From Herpetosiphon giganteus (GTDB lineage: Bacteria; Chloroflexota; Chloroflexia; Chloroflexales; Herpetosiphonaceae), in NCBI RefSeq assembly GCF_016907925.1, contig NZ_JAFBCZ010000016.1, forward strand, positions 1-64,000: a DNA stretch of 64,000 bases, written 5' to 3'. Under the pieces are notes generated by a model. It was not told the origin of the DNA, did no database searches, and saw only the letters and a program-made list of their open reading frames with translations. Position 1 is the first letter of the stretch; each line of letters starts with the position of its first letter. Both the position numbers and the translations under genes were made by a program. Shown here piece by piece: positions 1 through 8,854 of the stretch.

Positions 1-44
1 CAAACCGTTGCGTGGCTGCCTAGACCAACACATGTTCGCTTGGT

Positions 45-914
45 GTGTGCCATCCAAACGACAGACATAGGCATACTATGTCGTTGCTGAGTTTCGGTGG
101 TACGCTTGATCATCTGCGCTTGCCCTATTTGTATGCTGGAGCGCGTGGGCGTTTGTTGGTGCGTTTACGCTCTGAGGGAGCTAAAATTCCGATTGGCGCG
201 GATATGGCGACCAGCGTGCCAAATCCTGCGTGGCGGATTCTCTGGGCCGTTAATCGCATCAAAAACGATAGTGAAGAAGTGACGATCGATGGTTTTTATG
301 ATGCGGTTGTGCCACCTTCTCGTGAAGCCAATAAGCTGACCCGTGGTTTGCAGCTTGATGAAGCAACGCGGCTCAAGGCATGGGGCATGCCTCAGTTTTT
401 ATTCGGCATGAGTGGTGCTGGCCTAGCCCGCGCCGAAACCTTCAACCCCACCTGTAATGTTGCCGATTTAACCGTTGATACCGGCCACAGCCCGCCGCCA
501 ACCATTCCAGCCAGCGCCGAAGTGCTGCTTGATTTTAGCCTTGTGCCCGAACAACGGCCAACCGAAGTTGTGCGTTTGTTGCGCGAGCATTTAAATAGTG
601 CCGATTTCCACGATGTGCATTTGGAAATTGTCAAAGGTGCTTACCCACCAGCGATGAATGCGCTGAGTACGCCCCTATTAAATACCTTGGCAACCGCCGT
701 CGAGCAGGTCTATGGCGCTACGCCGCAAGTTGTGCCGCTTGCGCCATTCTCGGTGCCATTACACTTCTTTACCGCAGGTATGAATGTGCCAGCAGTTGCT
801 ATGGGCATTCAGCGCCCCGATAGCAATGTACGGGTGATTAATGAACACGTGGCTTTAGCCGACCTAACCTCGATGGCGCGCTTGATCGAGTATTTGATCA
901 ATAATGTTGGCTAG
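45..914 (+). pseudogene. M20-family metallopeptidase, C-terminal portion, probably disrupted
   Basis: The 289 residues match the rear part of M20/ArgE-DapE-type amidohydrolases: the 'SVPNPAWRILWA' segment, the dimerisation domain, and the last metal-ligand region 'VINEHVAL'. The front catalytic half, which holds the HxD and EE zinc ligands, is absent. The reading frame is closed upstream by TAG at 21-23. The other two forward frames stop at 68-70 and 88-90. Frame 1 is open from base 1 to 88, so a frameshift near 75-90 could join an upstream half lying outside the window. The GTG at 45 has no ribosome-binding site. I infer a broken or frameshifted gene. A sequencing error or a real break cannot be told apart here. 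Confidence 0.55.
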
Positions 915-942
915 CATGGTACAGCGCGTGTTGGATTAAGTA

Positions 943-1072
943 TGTCCCCTCACCCCCTCTCCCACGAAAATGCGGGCGAGGGGGAGCATCAATATTCACC
1001 ACAAATTAGGCGAAAACCACGGCGTTAAAGCCCCTCACCCGCGCACGGGCGAGGGGTTGGGGCAAGGGAATC
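943..1072. repeat. GC-rich palindromic (REP/MITE-like) element
   Basis: About 130 bp between two genes. It carries 'CCCCTCACCCCCTCTCCCAC', then 'GCGGGCGAGGGGG', an AT-richer centre, then 'CCCCTCACCCGCGCACGGGC' and 'GAGGGGTTGGGG'. Each half can fold into its own hairpin and the halves can pair with each other. The same family recurs at about 31.1, 34.1, 37.9, 42.3 and 47.8 kb. It lies beyond the 3' end of both flanking genes, so it may also end transcription. Confidence 0.8.
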
Positions 1073-1075
1073 TCA

Positions 1076-2281
1076 TTACCCGCCAAGTTGCCAACGTTCA
1101 ATTGTTGCTTGGTCTACGCGGCGCTTGAAATCGAGATAAACTGCATTCGACCAGCCAAAGCCTGGCAACGAACCATATTTGCCACCTTCAACATCGCCCG
1201 CAGGATCAACTACGTTATATTTTTCCCACATGGCGTTGGTGCGCTCAAAAACTGTTTCGTTGAGCGAGCACCATGCGTGCATAACTTCGCGCGCCTGTTG
1301 TTGATAGCCATAGCGCAACAAACCTTCAACCACAATCCATTGCAAAGGTGCCCAGCCATTGGGGCTAGCCCATTGATAGCTTGAATGGGTTTTGAGCGTC
1401 GTGACCAACCCACCAGCACGCATAAATTGGGGTAGCCATTGCTCAACTACTTGCGACGCTTGGTCTGCGCTTGCCCAGCCAGCCCACAGTGGGTAAAAAC
1501 CAGCCAACGATGGGTTTTCCAAATCAGGTTCTTCGTTGAGATAATTGTAATCGTAGAAAAAGCCGCTGGCTGCATCCCAAAATACTTCCTGCATTGTGGC
1601 GGCGCGTTCGGCGGCGCGGGCTTGCCATTGCTCAGCCGCTACTTGATCATCACGCAAACGGGCTGCTTGGGCAAAATCACATTCGCGCAGATACAAAATG
1701 CTATTTAAATCAACTGGCAAATGGCTCATCCATTGCCCATTGCAGCGGGTCGAATGATCCCAGCCGCTTTCACAGCAGGCTAAGGTATCAAGATAATTAA
1801 TATCAAAATAGCGCGACAAGCCACGATGCACTTGGCGTTGATGCGGGTGCGTGGTTGCCAGCCAAACGCTGGCATGTTCTTGCTCAGCCAAGGCCATCAT
1901 GGTTTGCAGCCACGTTGCACAATCGGCATCGCCTGCTGCTACTTTCGTTTGGTAGGCCAGCCAAATCAATTGAGTGAAAAACGGCGGTTGACTGCGCGAA
2001 AGAAAATAATAGCGACTAGCATTGGGAATCACCCCAAAACGCTGATAGAGATAGGCCATATTTTCAACCATGCCCACAATCGCTGCTTCGTAGCGTGTGC
2101 CACCCAAGCCCAAGGCAATAAAAAAACTATCCCAATAAAACATTTCTTGGAAGGTTGGGTCATGGGTTGGCACCATAAACGTATGGGGCAAGCCAATTAA
2201 GGTTTTTCGATCTTCCGGCTGTTGACGAACAAGTTTGTCCCAATAAGTATCGATGTACTGCGTGATTGCAGGCTGTCGCAT
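1076..2281 (-). CDS. treA: Trehalase, glycoside hydrolase family 37
   Basis: Hydrolyses trehalose to two glucoses. The 401 residues carry both family signatures: 'QEMFYWDSFF' at about 45-54 and 'PNGWAPLQW' in the C-terminal third. The probable catalytic acid is in 'ESGWDHSTR' and the general base in 'TNAMWEKYNV'. No signal peptide is seen, so the enzyme is probably cytoplasmic; it is shorter than the periplasmic E. coli TreA (about 560). I start at ATG 2281 because AGGAAG lies just upstream; the frame stays open for 25 more codons without a good ribosome site. It sits about 1.5 kb from the otsA-treS-otsB operon and points the other way, so synthesis and breakdown of trehalose are encoded together. 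Confidence 0.88.
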   Translation of the reverse strand: MRQPAITQYIDTYWDKLVRQQPEDRKTLIGLPHTFMVPTHDPTFQEMFYWDSFFIALGLGGTRYEAAIVGMVENMAYLYQRFGVIPNASRYYFLSRSQPPFFTQLIWLAYQTKVAAGDADCATWLQTMMALAEQEHASVWLATTHPHQRQVHRGLSRYFDINYLDTLACCESGWDHSTRCNGQWMSHLPVDLNSILYLRECDFAQAARLRDDQVAAEQWQARAAERAATMQEVFWDAASGFFYDYNYLNEEPDLENPSLAGFYPLWAGWASADQASQVVEQWLPQFMRAGGLVTTLKTHSSYQWASPNGWAPLQWIVVEGLLRYGYQQQAREVMHAWCSLNETVFERTNAMWEKYNVVDPAGDVEGGKYGSLPGFGWSNAVYLDFKRRVDQATIERWQLGG

Positions 2282-2434
2282 ACGCTTCCTGTTCTTTTTG
2301 ACTTCTACCGTGTGCTGTAGTATGATCGCGATGCCGCACGTACTACCGCGCTCCATTGTTCCGTTTGGGGCACGTTTGTATGTTAAGCTATGTTTGAACC
2401 ACGACGTTCAACTAACCCTTAGGAGGACTCAACC

Positions 2435-2686
2435 ATGGCTGCGCCCATTGACCGCGCACAAATTCTGGAGGCCTTGCGCACCGCCGATACGACGATTAGT
2501 TGTTATCTCGATCTTGAGTCGGGTAGTGTTATCAGCATTGATGACACGGCTTCCGACGCTGATACCGAAGCAAAGCGCAACGATATTATGGAAGGCTATG
2601 GCGAACGTTTTCGCTATATCTCAGGTGGTCAGACCGGCGCTGATGATGCTGCGGTTCAAGCATGGCTTGATGGCGAAGGCTTATAA
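2435..2686 (+). CDS. Small acidic protein, UPF0158-like
   Basis: 83 residues, acidic, no membrane segment. The stretch 'CYLDLESGSVISI' resembles the opening motif of UPF0158 proteins (Y-L-D-L-E-T-G-E-V), whose function is unknown. A strong ribosome site (TTAGGAGG) lies 8 nt before the ATG. It is transcribed away from the trehalase gene, from the 150-bp region between them, and is followed by a hairpin at 2788-2819. The family call rests on one motif and is tentative; that the gene is real is well supported by the ribosome site and codon use. Confidence 0.6.
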   Translation: MAAPIDRAQILEALRTADTTISCYLDLESGSVISIDDTASDADTEAKRNDIMEGYGERFRYISGGQTGADDAAVQAWLDGEGL

Positions 2687-2787
2687 ACCTTTGCTGGCAA
2701 CGCCAATGACCCATCTATAACCCCAAATGCGTTTTCCAGTGCCTCGTGTTTCATTTGCGTGGATATGGCTGGAGCGATGGATACAAG

Positions 2788-2826
2788 AAGAACATAGAAC
2801 GAGTTGGTTCTGTGTTCTTTGCTTTT
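2788..2826 (+). terminator. Hairpin terminator after the UPF0158-like gene
   Basis: A 13-bp stem (2788-2800 with 2807-2819, one G-U pair) has loop GAGTTG and is followed by TGCTTTTTAG. The left arm, AAGAACATAGAAC, is made from the AGAACAT heptad that occurs elsewhere in the window. Confidence 0.7.
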
Positions 2827-2875
2827 TAGCTCCCGCAATGTGCTCCAATTTGCTGGCTATTTTTAGGAGATCTGT

Positions 2876-3457
2876 ATGGTGAATAGTTATGCTGCCGCCG
2901 AAGCGTTGCTTGCTGAGTGGGTCCAAAGTGAAAGCCTGCGCAAACACTGCCTCGCGGTTTCTACCTCCATGCGTCATATGGCGCAACGTCACCAGGCTGA
3001 TGCCGAGCTTTGGGCAACTGTTGGCTTGATTCACGACCTCGATTATGAGCGTTTTCCCAATGCTGCCCAATCTCCTACAGCCGAACATCCCTCCGAAGCA
3101 GTGCGGGTGCTCCGTGAACTCGGCTGGAGCGAGGAGATTTGTCGCGCTATTTTATCACATGCCGATTATTGCCATGTTGAGCGGATTACGCCTATGGAAA
3201 AAACCCTTTACGCCGTCGATGAACTTTCTGGTTTTGTCACTGCTGTGGCGTTGGTTCGCCCCGATAAAAGCGTGCATAGCGTTGAAGTCAGCTCAGTCAA
3301 GAAGAAAATGAAGGATAAAGCTTTTGCCCGCGCCGTCAATCGCGAAGATATTCTGCGCGGCGCGCAAGAACTCGACGTACCACTCGAAACCTTGATCGAA
3401 GAAGTGATTACGGCCCTGCGCGGCAATGCAGTCGCCCTCGGCTTGAATGGAATTTAG
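2876..3457 (+). CDS. HD-domain phosphohydrolase-like protein
   Basis: 193 residues. It shows the HD-domain pattern: a histidine in 'LRKHCLAVST', the HD pair in 'LIHDLDYERFP', a histidine in 'ILSHADY', and the distal aspartate in 'AVDELSGF'. Such proteins bind divalent metals and hydrolyse phosphate esters or nucleotides. This short form lacks other domains and its substrate cannot be inferred. TTAGGAGA precedes the ATG by 6 nt. It stands alone between a terminator and a tandem-repeat spacer. The final G of its TAG stop is the first base of the GGCTATT repeat array. Confidence 0.75.
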   Translation: MVNSYAAAEALLAEWVQSESLRKHCLAVSTSMRHMAQRHQADAELWATVGLIHDLDYERFPNAAQSPTAEHPSEAVRVLRELGWSEEICRAILSHADYCHVERITPMEKTLYAVDELSGFVTAVALVRPDKSVHSVEVSSVKKKMKDKAFARAVNREDILRGAQELDVPLETLIEEVITALRGNAVALGLNGI

Positions 3458-3569
3458 GCTATTGGCTTTGGGCTATTGGCTTTTGGGCTATTGGCTTTTG
3501 GGCTATTGGCTTTTGGGCTATTGGCTTTTGAGATCGATAATGCTCCGATAGCCTATAGCCTATAGCCTG
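3457..3569. repeat. Tandem GGCTATT/GGCTTTT array with inverted GATAGCC units
   Basis: Five alternating copies of GGCTATT and GGCTTTT (about 15-bp period) start in the stop codon of the HD gene and run to about 3531. CGATAGCC followed by (TATAGCC)2 comes at 3546-3567. GGCTAT on the left can pair with ATAGCC on the right, so the transcript could fold into a long slipped hairpin. The rest of the gene-free stretch to 3828 holds CTGTATT/TGCTGTATT quasi-repeats at about 3728-3780 but no clear promoter. Confidence 0.8.
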
Positions 3570-3828
3570 ATTAACCTTTGAACATCCATTAACATTCGAT
3601 TGCAGTATACGCTTGTGCTTAAACCACGAAATAGCCCATTCTAATCGCTTAAACGCTCCGTTTAACCCACGAAATTCCTGCTATTTCTGGCACTATCCCT
3701 GCTAATCAACCTAAGTATCTGCTCAACGCTGTGCTGTATTTGCCTGCAATACTGCTGTATTGCTGCGTATTTTGCTGTGGATTGATAGTATTGATAGTAG
3801 TGCTGTGTTTTTAGAAGGATGGCAAATC

Positions 3829-5298
3829 ATGCAAGAGTTACCGAATCGTCTGATGATTGTTTCTAATCGCCTGCCGATTACAATCGCTGAGCAACCCAAT
3901 GGCACGCCGATGCTCAAACCTGCCTCTGGTGGTTTGGTTACTGCGCTTGACCCAATTTTGCGTCAAGCCCGCGGGACATGGATCGGCTGGTCGGGAACCA
4001 ATGATGCTGATCAGACGGTTGATCAATTGCTCGAAGATGCAACAAATTCAATTGGTTATCATATGCATGCGATTCACTTGAGCCAAGAAGAACAGGAAAA
4101 GTTTTATTTGGGCTTTTCCAATGAAATTATTTGGCCATTGTTTCACGATTTGCAATCGCGCTGTAATTTTGACCCAAGTTATTGGACAACCTATGAGCAA
4201 GTGAATCGTAAATATGCTGAAACCATCGCTGAACATTATCGCGATGATACTTATATCTGGGTGCAAGATTATCAGTTGATTAATGTGGCATGTGAATTAC
4301 GCCAGCTTGGGATCGATGCCCATATTGGTTTCTTTTTACATATTCCTTTTCCACACATCGATATTTTTCTCAAATTGCCATGGCGCGAGCAAATTCTCAA
4401 TGGCTTGCTCGAATATGATTTGCTTGGCTTTCAAACCAATCGCGATTTGAATAATTTTTTGATTTGTGTTGAAGCATTATTGCCCGATGCTGAGATTGAT
4501 CGTTCTGGTGAATATCCATTAATTTTACACGCCGATCGCAATCCAACCAAAGTTGGCTTTTTTCCAATTAGCATCGATCCGCATGAATTTCGCGCAGCTG
4601 CGCATACCCAAGATGTTGATAGCTTGTATGGCCAAATTCGCGAATCGTTTCCAGCGCGTAAATTAATTCTTGGCGTTGATCGTTTGGATTACACCAAAGG
4701 CATTCCAGAACGCTTGCAAGCATTTAGCACCTTGCTCGAAACCTACCCCGAACTTCAGCAAGCAATTTCATTAACTCAAGTAGTGGTGCCAAGCCGCGAA
4801 GATATTAGCGAATATGCCGATTTGAAGCAAACAATTCAGCAATTGGTGAGCGAAATTAATGGTAAATATACCAAAATTGGCTGGGTGCCGATTCATTATA
4901 TCTATCGCTCATTGCCCCGCGAAGAATTATTAGCCTATTATCGCGCCGCTCATGCTGCATTAATCACGCCATTAAAGGATGGCATGAATCTTGTAGCAAA
5001 GGAATATGCGGTTTGCGGCCCTGATGATGGCGTGCTGATCCTGAGTGAATTTGCTGGCGCTGCAATGCAACTATCTGAACATTCATTGACGGTTAATCCG
5101 TATGATCTTACTGGCACGGCTCAAGCAATTTATAATGCAGTCACAATGCCGCGTGCTGAACGAATGGAACACATTAGCAAATTACGCCATTCAATCAATC
5201 AATATGATATTTACTGGTGGGTTGATACCTTTTTGCAAGCTGCCAATGTTAAGCGTTCAGAGTCGGTTGAACAAGCCTCAGGTTTGGAAGCACGCTAG
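3829..5298 (+). CDS. otsA: Trehalose-6-phosphate synthase (GT20)
   Basis: Transfers glucose from a nucleotide sugar to glucose-6-phosphate. The 489 residues carry the family landmarks in order: 'SNRLP' near the N-terminus, 'ASGGLVTAL' (phosphate loop), 'WVQDYQL', 'HIPFPH', 'GVDRLDYTKGIPER', and 'LITPLKDGMNLVAKEY' for donor binding. I chose ATG 3829 (GAAGGA 9 nt upstream) over an in-frame ATG at 3760, which would add 23 residues without homology. It is followed after 16 nt by treS and then otsB in one operon. Confidence 0.93.
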   Translation: MQELPNRLMIVSNRLPITIAEQPNGTPMLKPASGGLVTALDPILRQARGTWIGWSGTNDADQTVDQLLEDATNSIGYHMHAIHLSQEEQEKFYLGFSNEIIWPLFHDLQSRCNFDPSYWTTYEQVNRKYAETIAEHYRDDTYIWVQDYQLINVACELRQLGIDAHIGFFLHIPFPHIDIFLKLPWREQILNGLLEYDLLGFQTNRDLNNFLICVEALLPDAEIDRSGEYPLILHADRNPTKVGFFPISIDPHEFRAAAHTQDVDSLYGQIRESFPARKLILGVDRLDYTKGIPERLQAFSTLLETYPELQQAISLTQVVVPSREDISEYADLKQTIQQLVSEINGKYTKIGWVPIHYIYRSLPREELLAYYRAAHAALITPLKDGMNLVAKEYAVCGPDDGVLILSEFAGAAMQLSEHSLTVNPYDLTGTAQAIYNAVTMPRAERMEHISKLRHSINQYDIYWWVDTFLQAANVKRSESVEQASGLEAR

Positions 5299-5314
5299 CT
5301 ACTAAAGGAGTTAT

Positions 5315-6961
5315 ATGCAGAACGATTGGTATAAAGATGCAATCTTTTACGAATTGCATGTACGAGCTTTTCAAGATAGTAATGGCGATGGTAATGGCGA
5401 TTTTCGCGGCCTGATTTCGCGCTTGGATTATTTGCAAAGTTTAGGGGTCGATTGTTTATGGTTATTGCCATTCTATCCATCGCCTGGCAAAGATGATGGT
5501 TATGACGTAGCCGATTATTGTAATGTGCATCCTAGTTATGGCACAATGGAAGATGTCGTTACATTTTTCGAAGCAGCCCATTCGCGTGGCTTGCGGGTGA
5601 TGATCGACCTTGTGGTTAATCACACCTCGGATCAACATCCATGGTTTCAAGCTGCGCGCCAACCTGATTCGCCATATCGCGATTATTATGTTTGGAGCGA
5701 TAACAATCAACTCTATCGTGATGCACGGATTATTTTCACCGATACAGAGCGCTCAAACTGGGCTTGGGATGATCTCTCAGAATCCTATTATTGGCATCGT
5801 TTCTTTAGCCATCAGCCCGATTTGAATTATGAAAATCCTGCTGTCTTAGAAGAAATGTATAATGTGATGCGGTTTTGGCTTGATCGCGGGGTCGATGGCT
5901 TTCGGATTGATGCAGTCCCCTACTTGATCGAACGCGATGGCACAAATTGCGAAAATCTCCCTGAAACCCATGCAATTTTGCGCAAAATGCGCCAATTTGT
6001 TGATGAGCATTATCCAAATTGTGTCTTGCTTGCAGAAGCCAATCAATGGCCCGATGATGTGCGCCATTATTTTGGCGATGATGATGAATTTCATATGGCG
6101 TTTAATTTTCCGGTTATGCCACGCATGTTTATGGCGTTGCGCAAGGAAGATAGTACACCAATTATCGATATTGTGCGTCAAACGCCAAAAATTCCCGATA
6201 ATTGTCAATGGGCAACATTTTTACGCAATCACGATGAATTAACCCTCGAAATGGTCACTGACGAAGAACGTGATTATATGTATCGTGAATATGCAGCCGA
6301 TCCGCGCATGAAAATCAATATTGGTATTCGTCGTCGTTTAGCGCCCTTGATGGATAACGCACGGCGGCGAATGGAACTAATGAATAGCATGTTATTGAGT
6401 TTGCCTGGCTCACCAATTATTTATTATGGCGATGAAATTGGGATGGGCGATAATATTTATCTTGGCGACCGCAATGGCGTGCGCACTCCGATGCAGTGGA
6501 ATGGCGACCGCAATGCGGGCTTTTCAGCTGCCGATTTTGCTCGTTTGTATAGCCCAGTAATTATCGATCCAGTTTATGGCTATCAAGCGATCAACGTCGA
6601 AGCCCAAGAGCGCGTCCAATCGTCGCTGCTGAATTGGATGAAGCGGCTGATTCGGGTGCGCAAGCGCTATTCGGTCTTTGGCCGTGGCGATATTCGCATT
6701 CTCGAAACTCAAAATCGCAAAGTTTTGGCCTATTTGCGTAGCTATTCCGACCAAATTGTGCTGATTGTCAATAATCTTTCGCGCTTTATTCAGCCAGTTG
6801 AGCTTGATTTAGCTGAATTTGCGGGCATGCGCTTGGTCGAATTGATTGGCGAAACGCCATTTCCAGCGGTGGCCGAAACCCCTTATTTTCTCTCGTTAGC
6901 GCCACATGGTTTTATGTGGTTCCGCTTAGAAGGAGCACGCCTTGCTCTCGACGACGCTTAA
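5315..6961 (+). CDS. treS: Trehalose synthase (maltose alpha-glucosyltransferase), GH13
   Basis: Interconverts maltose and trehalose. The 548-residue protein begins at once with the GH13 barrel ('[15 protein letters not shown]'). Catalytic residues are visible: nucleophile D199 in 'GFRIDAVPY', acid/base E241 in 'LLAEANQW', and D307 in 'FLRNHDEL'. '[20 protein letters not shown]' is typical of TreS. It lacks the maltokinase fusion found in some actinobacteria. AAAGGAG precedes the ATG. The 3' end overlaps otsB by 20 nt. A related alpha-glucosidase specificity is possible, but the otsA/otsB context favours TreS. Confidence 0.88.
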   Translation: MQNDWYKDAIFYELHVRAFQDSNGDGNGDFRGLISRLDYLQSLGVDCLWLLPFYPSPGKDDGYDVADYCNVHPSYGTMEDVVTFFEAAHSRGLRVMIDLVVNHTSDQHPWFQAARQPDSPYRDYYVWSDNNQLYRDARIIFTDTERSNWAWDDLSESYYWHRFFSHQPDLNYENPAVLEEMYNVMRFWLDRGVDGFRIDAVPYLIERDGTNCENLPETHAILRKMRQFVDEHYPNCVLLAEANQWPDDVRHYFGDDDEFHMAFNFPVMPRMFMALRKEDSTPIIDIVRQTPKIPDNCQWATFLRNHDELTLEMVTDEERDYMYREYAADPRMKINIGIRRRLAPLMDNARRRMELMNSMLLSLPGSPIIYYGDEIGMGDNIYLGDRNGVRTPMQWNGDRNAGFSAADFARLYSPVIIDPVYGYQAINVEAQERVQSSLLNWMKRLIRVRKRYSVFGRGDIRILETQNRKVLAYLRSYSDQIVLIVNNLSRFIQPVELDLAEFAGMRLVELIGETPFPAVAETPYFLSLAPHGFMWFRLEGARLALDDA

Positions 6962-7760
6962 GCAACGCCTCCAACCAATTATCGCCGTCGAGCGACTGGG
7001 ATTGATCACCGATATTGATGGCACGATCAGCCGCATTGCGCCAACGCCTGATGGCGCGACGGTTGATCCGTTATGCCGCGCCGCTTTGAGCCAGTTATCG
7101 GAGCATTTGCCCTTGGTTGCGGCGGTTTCCGGTCGGGCGGCCCGCGATGTGCAGCGCATGTTGCAATTGCCAGCCATGCGCTACATTGGCAATCATGGCT
7201 TGGAAGTGTGGGGCCAAGATGGCGGTGTGCTGGTGCCTGCCGCCCAACCGTTTAGCGCTGCGGTGCGCGAGTTTGTGGTGGCGATGGAGCGCTACGAGCT
7301 GCCCGAAGGGGTTGTGCTTGAATCCAAGGGCATCACCGCAACTTTGCACTATCGTTTGGCTACCGATCAAGCTGCTGCTGAAGCTTGGTTGCGCAAAGTG
7401 TTGGGCGAATTAGCTTCCGCCCACAATTTGATTATCACCGAAGGCTTGATGATTTTCGAGGTTCGGCCACCAGTCAGTTGGCATAAAGGCAGCGCAGTTG
7501 GCTGGCTGATCGACGATCAAAAACTTGATGCGGCGATTTTCTTTGGCGACGATTTGACCGATGTTGATGGCTTTCGGGCGATCGCAGCGGCACGCAAACG
7601 TGGCTGCCAAGCTGTGGCGATTGGCGTAATCAATCCAGAATCGCATCCATCGGTGGCCGAAACTGCCGATATTTGTATCGATGGCGTTGGTTCGACCGCC
7701 GAAGTGCTGCAATGGATTCTTGAGCAGCGGCTGGCTCAAGTCCAAGCAACGAATAGCTAG
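6942..7760 (+). CDS. otsB: Trehalose-6-phosphate phosphatase (HAD superfamily)
   Basis: Removes the phosphate from trehalose-6-phosphate made by OtsA. The 272 residues carry HAD motif I 'TDIDGTIS' (D24 nucleophile, D26) and the acidic motif '[12 protein letters not shown]'; 'GNHGLEVW' and '[13 protein letters not shown]' are typical of OtsB. The start is a TTG at 6942, placed 6 nt after a full AGAAGGAG and inside the end of treS. A 20-nt overlap means the two are probably translationally coupled. A strong terminator follows at 7786. Confidence 0.9.
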   Translation: MLSTTLKQRLQPIIAVERLGLITDIDGTISRIAPTPDGATVDPLCRAALSQLSEHLPLVAAVSGRAARDVQRMLQLPAMRYIGNHGLEVWGQDGGVLVPAAQPFSAAVREFVVAMERYELPEGVVLESKGITATLHYRLATDQAAAEAWLRKVLGELASAHNLIITEGLMIFEVRPPVSWHKGSAVGWLIDDQKLDAAIFFGDDLTDVDGFRAIAAARKRGCQAVAIGVINPESHPSVAETADICIDGVGSTAEVLQWILEQRLAQVQATNS

Positions 7761-7785
7761 CATTTGCCAAATTCGCAATTTACGT

Positions 7786-7835
7786 AGCTCCAATCTACAC
7801 TTGTTTAAGCAACAGGTTGCAGATTGGAGCTTTTG
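7786..7835 (+). terminator. Terminator of the otsA-treS-otsB operon
   Basis: AGCTCCAATCT (7786-7796) pairs with AGATTGGAGCT (7821-7831), with further inner pairing, and is followed by TTTT. It ends the trehalose operon and separates it from the convergent gene at 7842. Confidence 0.85.
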
Positions 7836-7841
7836 TGATAG

Positions 7842-8198
7842 CTATAATGCAGGTGGCACAAAATAATCGTTATCATTGTTTGAGCGTGGCTTATCTAATT
7901 CCGTGCGATATAAACGCAAATGTGGTCGAATCAGACGAATAATATACTGATTGAAACAGAATATAAATATCATTGTTGTTGTAAATTGAATAATTGGCGA
8001 TAATAATAATGAAAAATGAATATTAAATGTAATTAATGTAAATATTCCCATATGGATCGCAAATATGGCTAGCAAACCCAACCATAAGCGTGGATTATAA
8101 CGATTAGCTTTAATTGCCCGATAGCGCAAATCAATCTGTTTATGTTTATCAAGCCCTTGCAATTCAGGAACTGCATTATTCGACCAATAAATTTTCAT
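7842..8198 (-). CDS. Small two-helix membrane protein, paralogue of the next gene
   Basis: 118 residues, function unknown. A cytosolic-looking N-terminus ('MKIYWSNNAVPELQG', then 'AIKANRYNPRLWLG') is followed by two hydrophobic segments at about 37-60 and 65-87 and a hydrophilic tail ending 'DYFVPPAL'. The upstream gene encodes a protein with the same plan, so the pair is a tandem duplication. ATG 8198 has AGGAA upstream; the longer frame to 8231 overlaps the previous stop and has no ribosome site. Confidence 0.7.
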   Translation of the reverse strand: MKIYWSNNAVPELQGLDKHKQIDLRYRAIKANRYNPRLWLGLLAIFAIHMGIFTLITFNIHFSLLLSPIIQFTTTMIFIFCFNQYIIRLIRPHLRLYRTELDKPRSNNDNDYFVPPAL

Positions 8199-8227
8199 GG
8201 CGATTCCTGTACTAGAATTGAGATTAA

Positions 8228-8575
8228 TCAAGCATGAGGCACGAAATATTCATTTTTATGCTCAGCCGCATTCTCCTCAAGCTCATAGCGATAGTGGGAT
8301 AAAGTTGGGCGCAGTGCAGCAATAATAATGGCATTACTAATTAAGCCAATAATTCCCCCAGTGATTGCACCCACTAGCATTCCCATCCAAAGGCTATCGA
8401 GCCTTGGAAAAAGTAATATTGCAGTAACGATCCCCACATAGAGCACAGCATAGCCAAGCCAAACCCTTTTATTTTTACGATTTGCTTTTAGCGCTTGTTT
8501 CCATAAAAGGCGCTTTTGTGGTTTAGGGTAGCCATCAAGTTCTGGAATCGAATTGAGTGAAAGATAGAATTTCAT
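8228..8575 (-). CDS. Small two-helix membrane protein, paralogue of the previous gene
   Basis: 115 residues. It shares with its downstream neighbour the motifs 'SIPELDG', 'ALKANRKNKRVWLG', two central membrane segments, 'YRYELEEN' and the terminal 'NEYFVPHA'. The function is unknown. The conserved cytosolic ends suggest they bind something inside the cell, but this is inference. The start at 8575 has AGGAGAG nearby. The 29-nt gap to the next gene indicates one transcript. Confidence 0.7.
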   Translation of the reverse strand: MKFYLSLNSIPELDGYPKPQKRLLWKQALKANRKNKRVWLGYAVLYVGIVTAILLFPRLDSLWMGMLVGAITGGIIGLISNAIIIAALRPTLSHYRYELEENAAEHKNEYFVPHA

Positions 8576-8664
8576 TGCTTCTCTCCTGAGTTGTAGTTCC
8601 ATAAGTATACACAGCGCTATGGTACGAAGCAATTAGCGCGTGGTTGCAATTAGCTTTGTTTTTC

Positions 8665-8685
8665 GATATTGATTTTTTTCAATCT
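8665..8685. promoter_or_regulatory. 21-bp dyad operator candidate, copy 1
   Basis: GATATTGA, five T, TTCAATCT: an inverted repeat (ATTGA...TCAAT) with the same 21-bp length and flanks as copy 2 at 8812-8832, differing at three central positions. The size and A/T-rich dyad resemble ArsR/SmtB-type operators in general form. The binding protein is unknown. Confidence 0.5.
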
Positions 8686-8811
8686 CTATGCTAGGCTAAG
8701 CAGCAACCAAACTTCGCATGCTAGTCAGCACAAGGCTGGCATATTTTTAGCAATCGCTTATCGAAAAAATTCAATTCATCATCATTTTGAGGTGGATTTT
8801 TGTTTCGCTTA

Positions 8812-8832
8812 GATATTGAAAATTTTCAATCT
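8812..8832. promoter_or_regulatory. 21-bp dyad operator candidate, copy 2
   Basis: Contains the perfect 16-bp palindrome ATTGAAAATTTTCAAT flanked by GAT and CT. It lies 22 nt before the start codon of the first operon gene, just ahead of its ribosome site (AGGAGG at about 8842), a position suited to repression. Copy 1 lies 147 bp upstream. Confidence 0.55.
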
Positions 8833-8854
8833 AGCGTTATTCAGGAGGTTTTGG

